Assembly (NCBI GenBank): GCA_031430435.1
Contig: JANPBM010000044.1
Location: forward strand, 19,589-83,588
Source: JANNVK01 sp031430435
GTDB taxonomy: Bacteria > Acidobacteriota > Blastocatellia > Pyrinomonadales > Pyrinomonadaceae
Direction of reading: 5' to 3'
Length of the DNA stretch: 64,000 nucleotides
The position numbers and the translations under genes were made by a program. Position 1 is the first letter of the stretch; each line of letters begins with the position of its first letter. Below are positions 51,775 to 60,678 of the stretch, one piece after another. Below the pieces are notes generated by a model. The model was not told where the DNA came from. It did not search any database and worked only from the letters and a program-made list of their open reading frames with translations.

Positions 51775-52458
51775 TTATTCACGATTTAATTGCTGTTGAA
51801 ATTCGACTGAAGAAACTTTGCGGAAGTCTTTCGGAACTTCAAAAAAACTTTCGTCCGCTTGCAGTTTCAAATTTTGGATTTCGCTCGAATACATCAAAGT
51901 TCGCTCTTCGCCGTTGATGCTGTAAAACTCTTGACGCATCGGCAGTTTAAAATTTTCGTCAACATAAATCAACGATTCCGATTCACCGAACGATGCCCGA
52001 TATTTTGTCAAACCGTTTTCATCGCCAAGATTTTCAAACCTCGCGTCAATTTTTTGATTAAGTAATTCGGTTGTCAGAAAACTTTGCAAAGTTTCGGTTG
52101 AATTATCGGAAGTTGTTGTCGGCGTTAGGTTTTCCGCAAAAATCTTTTTGTCAAAGTTAATTAAATACGATTTTGTCGCGTCAATTTTTAATATTGCAAT
52201 ATCGTTGCTGATCGAAAAGAATCGCATTCCGCTTTTGGCAACAAGTGTTCTTTGTTCCTCGTCATCGCTTTTTACGACAACTTCAAGCTGATAATTTTCG
52301 GGTTCTTTGGTCGGAAAAAATACTTCGTTCTTAGTTTCGGACGTGTTAATTTGAGTTTCGGCTGTGTTTGTATTGGCGGAATTCTGCCAAAAACTGCACG
52401 ATTGGCAGTAAATGAGCGTAGAAATTAAAACTAATTTAAGTGATTTTGACGAAAACAT
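51775..52458 (-). CDS. Putative lipoprotein, unknown function
   Basis: 227 residues. Lipoprotein-like start (LKLVLISTLIYCQSCSFW) with a lipidation Cys near 18 or 21, an Asn/Thr-rich linker, then a beta-rich domain (YQLEVVVKSDDEEQRTLVAK, SYLINFDKKIFAENL, LIYVDENFKLPMRQEFYSINGEERTLMYSSEI). The C-terminal DESFFEVPKDFRKVSS end resembles LolA/LppX-like folds, but I am not sure of the link. Confidence 0.6.
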   Translation of the reverse strand: MFSSKSLKLVLISTLIYCQSCSFWQNSANTNTAETQINTSETKNEVFFPTKEPENYQLEVVVKSDDEEQRTLVAKSGMRFFSISNDIAILKIDATKSYLINFDKKIFAENLTPTTTSDNSTETLQSFLTTELLNQKIDARFENLGDENGLTKYRASFGESESLIYVDENFKLPMRQEFYSINGEERTLMYSSEIQNLKLQADESFFEVPKDFRKVSSVEFQQQLNRE

Positions 52459-52489
52459 TGTGTAGGTTAGAATTTTATCACAAAGAAAA

Positions 52490-53275
52490 ATGAACGTTAA
52501 TCAACTGCAAAGGAAATTTTTTATCAACGGCGTTCTGCTCGCCCCGATATTGCCGTTTTTATATCTGCAAGGACAAATTACGCGTTGGAAAGTCGGCAAA
52601 TTACCCGACGCGCAAGGCGAAACAAGCGGCGAAGTCGTCGGGAATGATGAAGTTATAAACTTACTGGCAATCGGTGAATCAACCGTCGCGGGCGTTGGTG
52701 CAAAAACTCACGCCGAAGCCTTAACCGGACAATTCGCTAAATACCTGAAGCTGAAAACCGGCAAAACAGTCCGTTGGAATGCGTTAGGCGAAAGCGGAAT
52801 TACGATTCAACGCACGATCAGCGAACTTGTACCGAAAATTCCGCAATCGGACGGGACGAAATTTGACGTAATTTTAATCGGACTCGGCGGAAATGATGTT
52901 TTCGGACTTACCACGCCAAAAAAATGGCGAACCGGTTTAGCGGCATTACTCGACATTTTCCGTGAAAAATATCCGAATGCAACGATATATGTCGGCAATG
53001 TTCCGATGGTCAGAGATTTTATCGCGTTGCCCGATCCGCTTCGATACGTTTTGTCGCGTGTCGCTAAGATACAGCATTTCAACAGTTTAGATTTAATTTC
53101 AAACTATGAAAACGTGCATTATTATCTGCCGCGAAGCAAGTTCACCGCCGAACACTTCAGCGACGGCATTCATCCGTCCGCACACGGCTACGAAAAATGG
53201 GCGGAAGATATGGTGGAGTTTTTCTTTGAAAAATTAGGGGAAAAAGTAAAAGGGAAAGCCGGTGCGTGGAATTGA
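52490..53275 (+). CDS. SGNH/GDSL hydrolase
   Basis: 261 residues. Block I is INLLAIGESTVAGVGA (GES rather than GDS), then NALGESGITIQRTISEL, VILIGLGGNDVFG (the GxND motif) and SDGIHPSAHGYEKWAE, giving Ser, Gly, Asn and Asp-x-x-His. N-terminal hydrophobic LLAPILPFLYLQG could be an anchor. Likely an esterase or lipase; substrate unknown. Confidence 0.88.
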   Translation: MNVNQLQRKFFINGVLLAPILPFLYLQGQITRWKVGKLPDAQGETSGEVVGNDEVINLLAIGESTVAGVGAKTHAEALTGQFAKYLKLKTGKTVRWNALGESGITIQRTISELVPKIPQSDGTKFDVILIGLGGNDVFGLTTPKKWRTGLAALLDIFREKYPNATIYVGNVPMVRDFIALPDPLRYVLSRVAKIQHFNSLDLISNYENVHYYLPRSKFTAEHFSDGIHPSAHGYEKWAEDMVEFFFEKLGEKVKGKAGAWN

Positions 53276-53324
53276 AGATTCTCGCGGATAACAAATGCTT
53301 TTAATTTCAAAGGACGAATGACAA

Positions 53325-53750
53325 ATGACAAAAGACGAATTAATCAAACGCACGCAAGATAATGAACTTGTACAATTTCTGGGCATAAAAATAGAAGTCG
53401 CGGAAGCCGAACGAGCCGTTTTGACGATGGAAGTAACGCCGAAAGTTCATCAATATATGGGAATTCTAAACGGTGGGGTTTCACTTTATCTATGCGAAAC
53501 GGCAGCTTCGATCGCGGCGGTTTGCAGTATCGATCTATCCAAATTTTCGCCCGTCGGAATTGAAATAAACGCCAATCATCTGCGAGCCGTGAGCAAAGGA
53601 ATAATCACGGTTGAAGCAAAACCGCTTTACGCGGGACGCACAATGTCGGTCTGGAACATCGAAATTACCAACGACAAAGGAAAACTCGTCTGCACATCAC
53701 GCTGTTCTATTCTGATTAGAAAAACCGCAACGTATTCAATTAAGAATTAA
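53325..53750 (+). CDS. PaaI-type hotdog thioesterase
   Basis: 141 residues. AERAVLTMEVTPKVHQYMGILNGGVSLYLCETAASIAAVCSI, with the hotdog motif HxxGxxxxG variant and GIEINANHLRAVSKGIITVEAKPLYAGRTMSVWNIEI. Hydrolyses acyl-CoA thioesters. Good wording match to the 4HBT PaaI subfamily. Lies 49 bases after the SGNH gene. Confidence 0.88.
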   Translation: MTKDELIKRTQDNELVQFLGIKIEVAEAERAVLTMEVTPKVHQYMGILNGGVSLYLCETAASIAAVCSIDLSKFSPVGIEINANHLRAVSKGIITVEAKPLYAGRTMSVWNIEITNDKGKLVCTSRCSILIRKTATYSIKN

Positions 53751-53764
53751 AGAAATTGGTTGAA

Positions 53765-53830
53765 TATGAACGATTGACGCAAACAAATCAATGAATAGAC
53801 AAATCAACGAGCAAATGACTCAATCCAAAA
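53765..53830. repeat. Short word repeats (AAATCAA/CAAATGA) before vsr
   Basis: Imperfect copies of CAAATCAATGA words fill the gap between the thioesterase and vsr genes. No mirrored arm is seen. This marks the edge of the modification island. Confidence 0.4.
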
Positions 53831-53831
53831 T

Positions 53832-54254
53832 ATGGCTGATAAATTGACACCCGAACAACGTCGCCGTAATATGCAAGCGGTTAAAAGCAAAGGCTCAAAA
53901 ATTGAGGTCGCCTTGGCAAAAGCGTTGTGGCAAAAAGGTTTGCGTTACCGAAAACATAACAAAACTGTCTTCGGCAAGCCTGATTTTACGTTCAAAAAAT
54001 ACAAAATTGCGATATTCGTTGACAGCGAATTTTGGCACGGCAAAGATTGGGAAACAAAAAAACACGACCACAAAAGCAATCAAGATTTTTGGTTTAAGAA
54101 AATTGAACGTAATATGGAACGAGACGTTGAAGTTAGTCAAAAATTAACCGCCGACGGTTGGAAAGTCTTACGATTTTGGGGAAAAGAGATTCAAAAGAAC
54201 TTGCAAAATTGTGTAAACATAATCGAGCAAACAATCAACGATGCGAAAAATTAA
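53832..54254 (+). CDS. vsr: Very short patch repair endonuclease Vsr
   Basis: 140 residues, family length. LTPEQRRRNMQAVKSKGSKIEVALAKALWQKGLRYRKHNKTVFGKPDFTFKKYKIAIFVDSEFWHGKDWE holds the conserved D (KPDF), FVDSEFWHG and the following K-x-x-x-N (KKIERNMERD). Nicks T-G mismatches made by deamination of 5-methylcytosine. Ends inside the start of the next methyltransferase gene (14-base overlap), as expected for a vsr-dcm pair. Confidence 0.95.
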   Translation: MADKLTPEQRRRNMQAVKSKGSKIEVALAKALWQKGLRYRKHNKTVFGKPDFTFKKYKIAIFVDSEFWHGKDWETKKHDHKSNQDFWFKKIERNMERDVEVSQKLTADGWKVLRFWGKEIQKNLQNCVNIIEQTINDAKN

Positions 54255-55245
54255 AGGTTCAAAATTCAAATTTATAGATTTATTTGCGGGAATCGGCGGT
54301 TTCAGAATCGCCATGCAAACACTTGGCGGCGAATGTGTTTTTTCCAGCGAGTGGGACAAGTATTCTCAAATAACTTACGCCGAAAACTTTGGCGAAACCC
54401 CGCACGGCGACATAACTTTGGAAGCAACCAAAAGTTTGATTCCCGATGGTTTCGATGTGCTGTGCGCGGGTTTTCCGTGTCAAGCATTTTCAATTGCAGG
54501 AAAACGCGGCGGCTTTGAAGACACTCGCGGAACTTTGTTTTTTGATGTGGCAGAAATTATCAGAAGGAAAAAACCAAAAGCCATTTTTCTGGAAAACGTG
54601 AAAGGTTTGCGAAATCACAACGGCGGACGAACTCTGGCGACAATTCTAAATGTTTTACGAAACGACCTTGATTATTTTGTTCCGGAGCCGCAGATTATCA
54701 ACGCAAAAGATTTTGGCGTTCCGCAAAATCGAGAAAGGATATTTATCGTAGGTTTTAGCAAAGAAACCGGAATTTGTGACTTTGAGTATCCCAAACCAAC
54801 AGGTAAGGAAGTTAAATTTTCAGATATTAAAGAGAAAACTGTTGTTCCTGTCAGATATTATCTTTCAAACCGTTACCTGGAAACACTTTACAAACACAGA
54901 GAGCGGCACGAAAGTAAAGGAAACGGGTTTGGTTATGCAATTATCCCCGATGACGGAATTGCAAACGCTATCGTTGTCGGCGGAATGGGACGCGAACGTA
55001 ATCTTGTTATTGATGACCGTCTGATTGATTTTACTCCAACAACACATATTAAGGGCGAAGTAAATCGCAAAGGCGTAAGGAAAATGACAACCAGAGAATG
55101 GGCAAGATTACAAGGTTTTCCTGACTCGTTTGTTATTCCGGTCGCAGATGTTCACGCATATAAACAATTTGGAAATTCGGTTGCGGTTCCGGCGATAAAA
55201 GCAACTGCCAAAAGACTTCTTCATACTTTAGAAATATATTCTTAA
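54241..55245 (+). CDS. DNA (cytosine-5) methyltransferase, Vsr-linked
   Basis: 334 residues. Motif I IDLFAGIGGFRIAM, motif IV AGFPCQAFSIAGKRGGFEDTRG with the catalytic Cys, motif VI FLENVKGL, motif VIII VPQNRERIFIVG, motif IX region TTREWARLQGFPDSF and motif X KQFGNSVAVPAI. Composition matches the host region, unlike the next three genes. Recognition site unknown. Coupled to vsr by overlap. Confidence 0.93.
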   Translation: MRKIKGSKFKFIDLFAGIGGFRIAMQTLGGECVFSSEWDKYSQITYAENFGETPHGDITLEATKSLIPDGFDVLCAGFPCQAFSIAGKRGGFEDTRGTLFFDVAEIIRRKKPKAIFLENVKGLRNHNGGRTLATILNVLRNDLDYFVPEPQIINAKDFGVPQNRERIFIVGFSKETGICDFEYPKPTGKEVKFSDIKEKTVVPVRYYLSNRYLETLYKHRERHESKGNGFGYAIIPDDGIANAIVVGGMGRERNLVIDDRLIDFTPTTHIKGEVNRKGVRKMTTREWARLQGFPDSFVIPVADVHAYKQFGNSVAVPAIKATAKRLLHTLEIYS

Positions 55246-55451
55246 TCCGCTTTTACCAAACGCCGAAGATGCTAAATTTTTGTGCATTTGGTAACATAAA
55301 AGTCCAATGACACTTGATACATTATTCGGAAGCATTCCGCAGACAATACCGCACTATTATTTTGAAACGCTTCGGCATTTTGATAAGCCGGACTTTCTTG
55401 TTTATAAAATTAATAATGTGTTAAGGAATTTAGGTATAATTTTTTGAAAAA
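55246..55451. other. Gap between methyltransferase genes, composition boundary
   Basis: About 200 bases. Up to about 55300 the composition is host-like; beyond 55450 it becomes AT-rich. A short ORF at 55307-55447 is listed separately. No inverted repeats or integrase remnants seen. Confidence 0.45.
55307..55447 (+). CDS. Possible small ORF or gene remnant
   Basis: 46 codons from an ATG at 55307 to a TGA at 55445-55447: begins MTLDTLFGSIPQTIPHYY and ends NVLRNLGIIF. The predicted peptide is plausible protein-like sequence with no family I recognise, and no clear ribosome site precedes it. It stops five bases before the next methyltransferase ATG. It may be the N-terminus of a gene displaced by the AT-rich insertion. 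Confidence 0.3.
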   Translation: MTLDTLFGSIPQTIPHYYFETLRHFDKPDFLVYKINNVLRNLGIIF

Positions 55452-56516
55452 ATGAATAACTTACTGAAAGTAGTGGATTTATTCTCAGGTTGTGGAGGTT
55501 TTTCCTACGGTTTTGAAAAAGCTAATTATCAAGTTATTCTTGGCGTGGATAATGATAAAACAGCTTTAGACACATTTAAGAGGAATCATAAAAACTCTGA
55601 AACTTTACTGGCTGATTTACACAAAGACGAAACAATTAAAGAAATTGTTTCTAAAGTGAAAAAACATAAAATTGATGTGATTATTGCAGGTCCGCCTTGC
55701 CAAGGTTTTTCTATAACCGGTCCGCGAAATGAGACTGATGAAAGAAATAAACTTTTTTACGCCGTATTTAGACTGGCAGATGAAATAAAACCGAAAGCAG
55801 TAATTATCGAAAATGTTCCCGGACTTGTAGGCTTGTATAACGGACAGGCGAAAAAAACAATTATTTCAGAGTTTCAAAAACATAAGTTTATAGTGAATAA
55901 TGAGGTTTTATTTGCACCTGATTACGAAGTACCTCAAATAAGAAAAAGGGTTTTTTTTGTTGGATTACTTCCTAAATATGGAAAATTTGATTTTCCGCCT
56001 GCCGTATTGCAAGAGAATAAATATAACACTTGCTCAGATGCAATCAGCGATTTACCTACAAGAGAAAATGAACTAGGCAAAGAAGTAGATGAATATGATA
56101 AAAAACCATTGACAGATTACCAAACAAAAATGCGGAATAATAATAAAGTTTTATATAATCATGTTGCGACAAAACACACCGAACTTGTAATTAGTGTGAT
56201 TTCTCAAGTACCCGAAGGTGGAAACTATAAAGACTTACCGCCGGGAGTTGGTGAAAGCAGAAAATTTAATGAAGCGTGGACTCGCTATCACAGTGAAAAG
56301 CCTTCGAGAACTATTGACACAGGACATAGGAATCATTTTCATTATAAATTCAATCGAGTTCCAACAATCAGAGAAATGGCAAGGCTTCAATCATTTCCTG
56401 ATGACTTTGTTTTTTGTGGGAATAAAACACAACAAAATAAACAAGTAGGAAATGCAGTTCCACCACTGTTAGGGTTTCATATAGCTAAAAAGCTAAGTAC
56501 ATATTTAAACGATTAA
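55452..56516 (+). CDS. DNA (cytosine-5) methyltransferase (second)
   Basis: 354 residues. Motif I VVDLFSGCGGFSYGF, motif IV GPPCQGFSITGPRNETDERN, motif VI VIIENVPGLV, motif VIII VPQIRKRVFFVGL, target-domain end and motif X KQVGNAVPPLLGFHI. AT-rich. Ends 2 bases before the third methyltransferase, so it is part of one operon with that gene and the nuclease. Confidence 0.93.
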   Translation: MNNLLKVVDLFSGCGGFSYGFEKANYQVILGVDNDKTALDTFKRNHKNSETLLADLHKDETIKEIVSKVKKHKIDVIIAGPPCQGFSITGPRNETDERNKLFYAVFRLADEIKPKAVIIENVPGLVGLYNGQAKKTIISEFQKHKFIVNNEVLFAPDYEVPQIRKRVFFVGLLPKYGKFDFPPAVLQENKYNTCSDAISDLPTRENELGKEVDEYDKKPLTDYQTKMRNNNKVLYNHVATKHTELVISVISQVPEGGNYKDLPPGVGESRKFNEAWTRYHSEKPSRTIDTGHRNHFHYKFNRVPTIREMARLQSFPDDFVFCGNKTQQNKQVGNAVPPLLGFHIAKKLSTYLND

Positions 56517-56518
56517 TC

Positions 56519-57757
56519 ATGGAAAATAAAATTAAAGTTTTAGATCTATTTGCCGGTTGCGGCGGACTTACAGATGGTTTTAAAAAGACAAAATTATATC
56601 AAACAATAGCTTGCGTAGAGTGGGAAAAAGAACCTTGCAACACTCTCAAAAAACGGCTTAAAGACAAATGGAATTACAATAATGTTGATGAAATTGTAAT
56701 ACAATATGATATTCAGAAAGTTGACAATCTCATAAATGGTTGTGAAAAGGATTCAGTTTTTCCCAATCATAAAGGATTAAAATATTTAGTTAAAGAAAAT
56801 AGCGGAGTTGATGTGATAATTGGCGGTCCTCCGTGCCAAGCATATTCGATTGCCGGAAGAATTCGTGATGAAAATGGAATGAATGATGATTATCGAAATT
56901 TTCTATTTGAAAGCTATATAAAAGTTGTAGATGAGTTCAGACCAAAAGCATTTATTTTTGAAAATGTTTCGGGTATGCTGAGTGCAACCCCTGATGGAGT
57001 GTCAATAGTTGAAAAAATTACAGACTCATTTCGGGAAATTGGATATGAGATAATTGGAGATTTACGAAAATTTGCTTTGATTGATTGCACAGAGTATGGA
57101 GTTCCTCAGTCAAGAAAAAGAGTTGTAATTCTTGGTGTAAATAAAAAACTAATTAATACTAATGCTCAAATTGCTTTGTTGGATTTTTACAAACAGATGC
57201 TTCCTTCGCACAAAACAAATCTAAAAACAGTAGAAGAAGCAATTATGGATTTGCCAAAAATATTTCCGCTTGATGAGCCAATTGTTTTAAAGGGAAGAAA
57301 ACACTCGCATTATTTCCAACAATGTGAGATTCCGAATCATATTCCCAGAATGCACAATAAAAGGGATATGGGTATTTTTAAAGAGTTAGCTTTAGATATA
57401 GAGTCAAAACAAAATAAATTTGCAAGTATTGATTCAATCAAAGAACTTTATTACCAAAGAACGGGAAAAAGGTCTAATATTCACAAATACTATGTGTTAA
57501 GACGAGACAGACCGAGTAATACAATTCCGGCACATTTATACAAAGATGGTTTAAGACATATTCACCCCGATTCATCGCAAGCAAGAACAATAACAGTTAG
57601 AGAAGCTGCTAGACTTCAATCATTTGATGATGATTTTGAGTTTACAGGAAGTTTAACCGATCAGTATAAGATGGTTGGAAACGCTGTTCCACCTAAATTG
57701 GCAGAAGCTATTGGTTTAGCCCTAAGTGAGTTTATACAAAAATATTATGCTTTATAA
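56519..57757 (+). CDS. DNA (cytosine-5) methyltransferase (third)
   Basis: 412 residues. Motif I VLDLFAGCGGLTDGF, motif IV GGPPCQAYSIAGRIRDENGMNDD, motif VI FIFENVSGML, motif VIII VPQSRKRVVILGV, motif X KMVGNAVPPKLAEAI. The region between VIII and IX is longer than in its neighbour. Overlaps the nuclease start. Two methyltransferases with one nuclease suit a site whose strands need separate enzymes, which is inference. Confidence 0.93.
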   Translation: MENKIKVLDLFAGCGGLTDGFKKTKLYQTIACVEWEKEPCNTLKKRLKDKWNYNNVDEIVIQYDIQKVDNLINGCEKDSVFPNHKGLKYLVKENSGVDVIIGGPPCQAYSIAGRIRDENGMNDDYRNFLFESYIKVVDEFRPKAFIFENVSGMLSATPDGVSIVEKITDSFREIGYEIIGDLRKFALIDCTEYGVPQSRKRVVILGVNKKLINTNAQIALLDFYKQMLPSHKTNLKTVEEAIMDLPKIFPLDEPIVLKGRKHSHYFQQCEIPNHIPRMHNKRDMGIFKELALDIESKQNKFASIDSIKELYYQRTGKRSNIHKYYVLRRDRPSNTIPAHLYKDGLRHIHPDSSQARTITVREAARLQSFDDDFEFTGSLTDQYKMVGNAVPPKLAEAIGLALSEFIQKYYAL

Positions 57758-58706
57758 AGAAAATTTAGATAATATCATTTTTCATCGACACGAGTTCTTT
57801 GAAACTGATGAAATAATCATAGTTTCTGGTTATGTTGGACCAAAACCAATTGAAAGGCTACAGAATCTTCCGTTTCGCTCTACAGTTGTTTATGGAATGT
57901 ATGGCTCCGAAGGAGTTAAACCATTTCTTCACCGTTCGTTGACTGAATTGCAAAATAAGATTACTGACCTTAATATTTTCTATTCAAATCTTCCAGTTCA
58001 TTCAAAATGTTACGTTTGGCGAAATAGAGGCAATATTGTCCATGCTTTAGTCGGATCCGCAAACTTTTCAACGAATGGTCTTACTACACCTTATAGAGAA
58101 ATTTTAGCCGAAACAACATTTGATACATTTCAACCGCTAAATGCTTATATTCAACATGTCTTAGATAATTCATTTTCCTGTCTTGAGGAAAATTTAATTG
58201 CGAGAAGTGCGATTATAAATCCTAGACAGCCAGAAAATATCTGTCAGATGATTTTATTTAATCCCAGAACAGGTGAAGTCCCGGCTACCTCAGGGTTAAA
58301 TTGGGGGCAAAATCCTAACAATCATACACGGCTGAATGATGCCTATATACCAATACGAACATCGCATATAACAAACTCACCCAGTTTATTTCCACCTAAA
58401 CAATCTTACTCGTTAGATCCTAGAGGAAGACCTCAAAGACATAATGATTCAGTTGAAATAATTTGGGATGATGGAATAAGCATGGAAGGACTTTTTGAAG
58501 GCTCTCAACCAGTTAATGGTTTAACTTATCCAAAACAAATAAGTTCATTTCCGGTAAAAAGCGAACTTGGCGAGTATTTTAGAAACAGACTTGGAGTTCC
58601 GTTAGGTCAGCCGGTTCGCAGACATCATTTAGATAGGTATGGAAGGACAGATGTTGCAGTTTCTTTAATTAGCGAAGGAGTTTATAAATTTGATTTTTCA
58701 GTATAA
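57747..58706 (+). CDS. NgoFVII-family (PLD-fold) type II restriction endonuclease
   Basis: About 319 residues from the ATG at 57747, which overlaps the methyltransferase end by 11 bases; a longer start at 57726 is possible. PLD-type core VHSKCYVWRNRGNIVHALVGSANFSTNGL provides the H-x-K and G-S-x-N motif, as in NgoFVII and BfiI-like enzymes that cut without metal. The C-terminal ~150 residues would bind the DNA. AT-rich like its partners. Confidence 0.85.
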   Translation: MLYKENLDNIIFHRHEFFETDEIIIVSGYVGPKPIERLQNLPFRSTVVYGMYGSEGVKPFLHRSLTELQNKITDLNIFYSNLPVHSKCYVWRNRGNIVHALVGSANFSTNGLTTPYREILAETTFDTFQPLNAYIQHVLDNSFSCLEENLIARSAIINPRQPENICQMILFNPRTGEVPATSGLNWGQNPNNHTRLNDAYIPIRTSHITNSPSLFPPKQSYSLDPRGRPQRHNDSVEIIWDDGISMEGLFEGSQPVNGLTYPKQISSFPVKSELGEYFRNRLGVPLGQPVRRHHLDRYGRTDVAVSLISEGVYKFDFSV

Positions 58707-58763
58707 AATTGACGGCTATTTTGCTAAATTCCAAAACTAAGAGATAATTTCGAGTTATAAACA

Positions 58764-60590
58764 ATGGCACATACTACAAATTTAATCGGGTTTGAAGAAT
58801 TTTCGCAAACAATTCCGCAGTTTGCTTACGAATCGTTGTTGCGGTTTCGCAAGGCGGACGCTTGGAATTACAAAGTTAAAGACGTTTGGGAAAAAATTTC
58901 TTATACCGAAATCATCGAAAAGCTCAAGAAAATTACGCTCGGTTTGGCGGAAATCGGTATAAAGGCGGGCGACAAAGTGGCGATTATTTCCGAAAATCGT
59001 CCGGAATGGTCGTATGCGGATTTGGCGATTTTGTCGCTTCGCGGCGTTAATGTGCCGATTTATACGACTCAGGCAGTCGAACAAATTCGATATATTTTAG
59101 AAGATTCGGGTGCGAAAGCGTTGTTTATTTCGGGTAAAAAACTTTGGAAACACGCGATGCAAGCAATCGAAGGCGTTGAACAACTCGAAAAACTTATCTT
59201 TTTCGACGATGATGCGGTGCCGGAAAATGATTCGCGGGCGATGAGTTTCGCCCAAGTCGAAAAAATCGGCGAGGAACTGCATAAAATCGATGAACGCGCT
59301 TTCGAGCGTTTGTTAGCCGAAATAAAAACCGACGATTTGGCAACGATTATTTACACGTCAGGCACAACGGGCGAACCGAAAGGCGTGATGCTGACGCACG
59401 AAAATTTCACGTCAAACATCTTGGCAATCTCAAAAGGCTTGCCGATTTTGCCGACTGACCGCAATTTATCCGTTTTGCCGTTGTCGCATATTTTTGAACG
59501 CGCTTGTTTTTATGTGATGGCTTTCAACGGCGTGGCAATTCATTATTGCGCGGCTTTCGACCAACTGGCTTCTGGTTTACAAGAAGTTCAGCCGACCGTA
59601 ATGACCGCTGTTCCGCGACTTTTTGAACAGGTTTATCACAAAATTGTGAAGAAAGGAATGTCAGCCGGCGGTTGGAAAACCAAACTTTTTGCGTGGGCTT
59701 TGGACGTTGGGCAAAAGTATTGGGATTACAAAGAAAAGCGAAAACCCGTGCCGACCGCGTTAGCCGCCAAACACGCGATTGCCGATAAGCTCGTTTTTTC
59801 AAAATGGCGGGCAGGCGTTGGCGGACAAATTCGTTTCTTTGTTTCGGGCGGAGCGCCGTTGTCCAAGAAATTAAGCTACGCCTTTTGGGCGGCGGGAATC
59901 CCGATTTTGCAAGGTTACGGAATGACGGAAGGCGGTATTTCATCGGCAAATCGTCCTGATGACAAACATTTTAATTCGATCGGCGTTCCGTTTGAAGGTG
60001 TAGAATTTAAGGTTGCCGAAGACGGTGAACTGCTGATTCGCGGAAAATGCGTAATGCGCGGATATTTTAATAAACCCGAATTAACCGACGAAGTTTTGAA
60101 AGACGGTTGGTATCATACGGGCGACATCGGCTACGCGGGCGACGACGGACATTTTTACATCACCGACCGCAAAAAAGATTTATTCAAACTTTCAAACGGC
60201 AAATACGTCGCTCCGCAACAGGTCGAAAGTTTGTTGAAACAAAGCGCTTTAATCGCTCAACCGGTCGTGGTCGGAAGCGGCAGAAAACAAGTCGGAGCGT
60301 TAATCGTACCCGATTGGGACACGCTCAAAGCCGTTTTGGAAGAAAAGAAAATCGACGTTCACGGCTCGCGCCAAGAACTTTGTGAACGTCCCGAAATTAT
60401 CAAAGTCGTGCAAAACGAAGCGATTGCGTTGACCAAAGAATTGTCCGATTACGAACGCGTCAAACGTGTTTATCTGATTGCCAAAGAATTTTCGATAGAC
60501 AAAGGCGAAATGACTCCGACGCTGAAAATAAAACGCGGTGTAATCGACGAAAAATACACCGAAGCAATCGACGAAATTTGCGGAAGCTGA
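58764..60590 (+). CDS. Long-chain acyl-CoA synthetase (AMP-forming)
   Basis: 608 residues. AMP-binding motifs IIYTSGTTGEPKGVMLTHENF, LSVLPLSHIFERACFYVMAFNGV, QGYGMTEGGISSANRPD, GWYHTGDIGYAGDDGHFYITDRKKDLFKLSNGKYVAPQQVESLL. Length and motif wording fit the FadD15-like long-chain group. Activates fatty acids for lipid synthesis or breakdown. Host-like composition marks the right edge of the modification island. Confidence 0.93.
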   Translation: MAHTTNLIGFEEFSQTIPQFAYESLLRFRKADAWNYKVKDVWEKISYTEIIEKLKKITLGLAEIGIKAGDKVAIISENRPEWSYADLAILSLRGVNVPIYTTQAVEQIRYILEDSGAKALFISGKKLWKHAMQAIEGVEQLEKLIFFDDDAVPENDSRAMSFAQVEKIGEELHKIDERAFERLLAEIKTDDLATIIYTSGTTGEPKGVMLTHENFTSNILAISKGLPILPTDRNLSVLPLSHIFERACFYVMAFNGVAIHYCAAFDQLASGLQEVQPTVMTAVPRLFEQVYHKIVKKGMSAGGWKTKLFAWALDVGQKYWDYKEKRKPVPTALAAKHAIADKLVFSKWRAGVGGQIRFFVSGGAPLSKKLSYAFWAAGIPILQGYGMTEGGISSANRPDDKHFNSIGVPFEGVEFKVAEDGELLIRGKCVMRGYFNKPELTDEVLKDGWYHTGDIGYAGDDGHFYITDRKKDLFKLSNGKYVAPQQVESLLKQSALIAQPVVVGSGRKQVGALIVPDWDTLKAVLEEKKIDVHGSRQELCERPEIIKVVQNEAIALTKELSDYERVKRVYLIAKEFSIDKGEMTPTLKIKRGVIDEKYTEAIDEICGS

Positions 60591-60595
60591 GGTTC

Positions 60596-60670
60596 AATGG
60601 AGAAGTGAGAATGTAGAAATGAGAATCAAGCAGATTTTCATTCTCCATTCTCCATTTTCCATTTTCCATT
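60596..60670. repeat. Word-built inverted repeat (AATGGAGA words)
   Basis: The 31-base arm 60596-60626 matches the reverse complement of 60640-60670 at 24 of 31 positions around a 13-base loop. Each arm is made of tandem AATGGAGA/AATGGAAA-type words. It fills the gap before asnB. Confidence 0.7.
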
Positions 60671-60678
60671 GAAAACCT

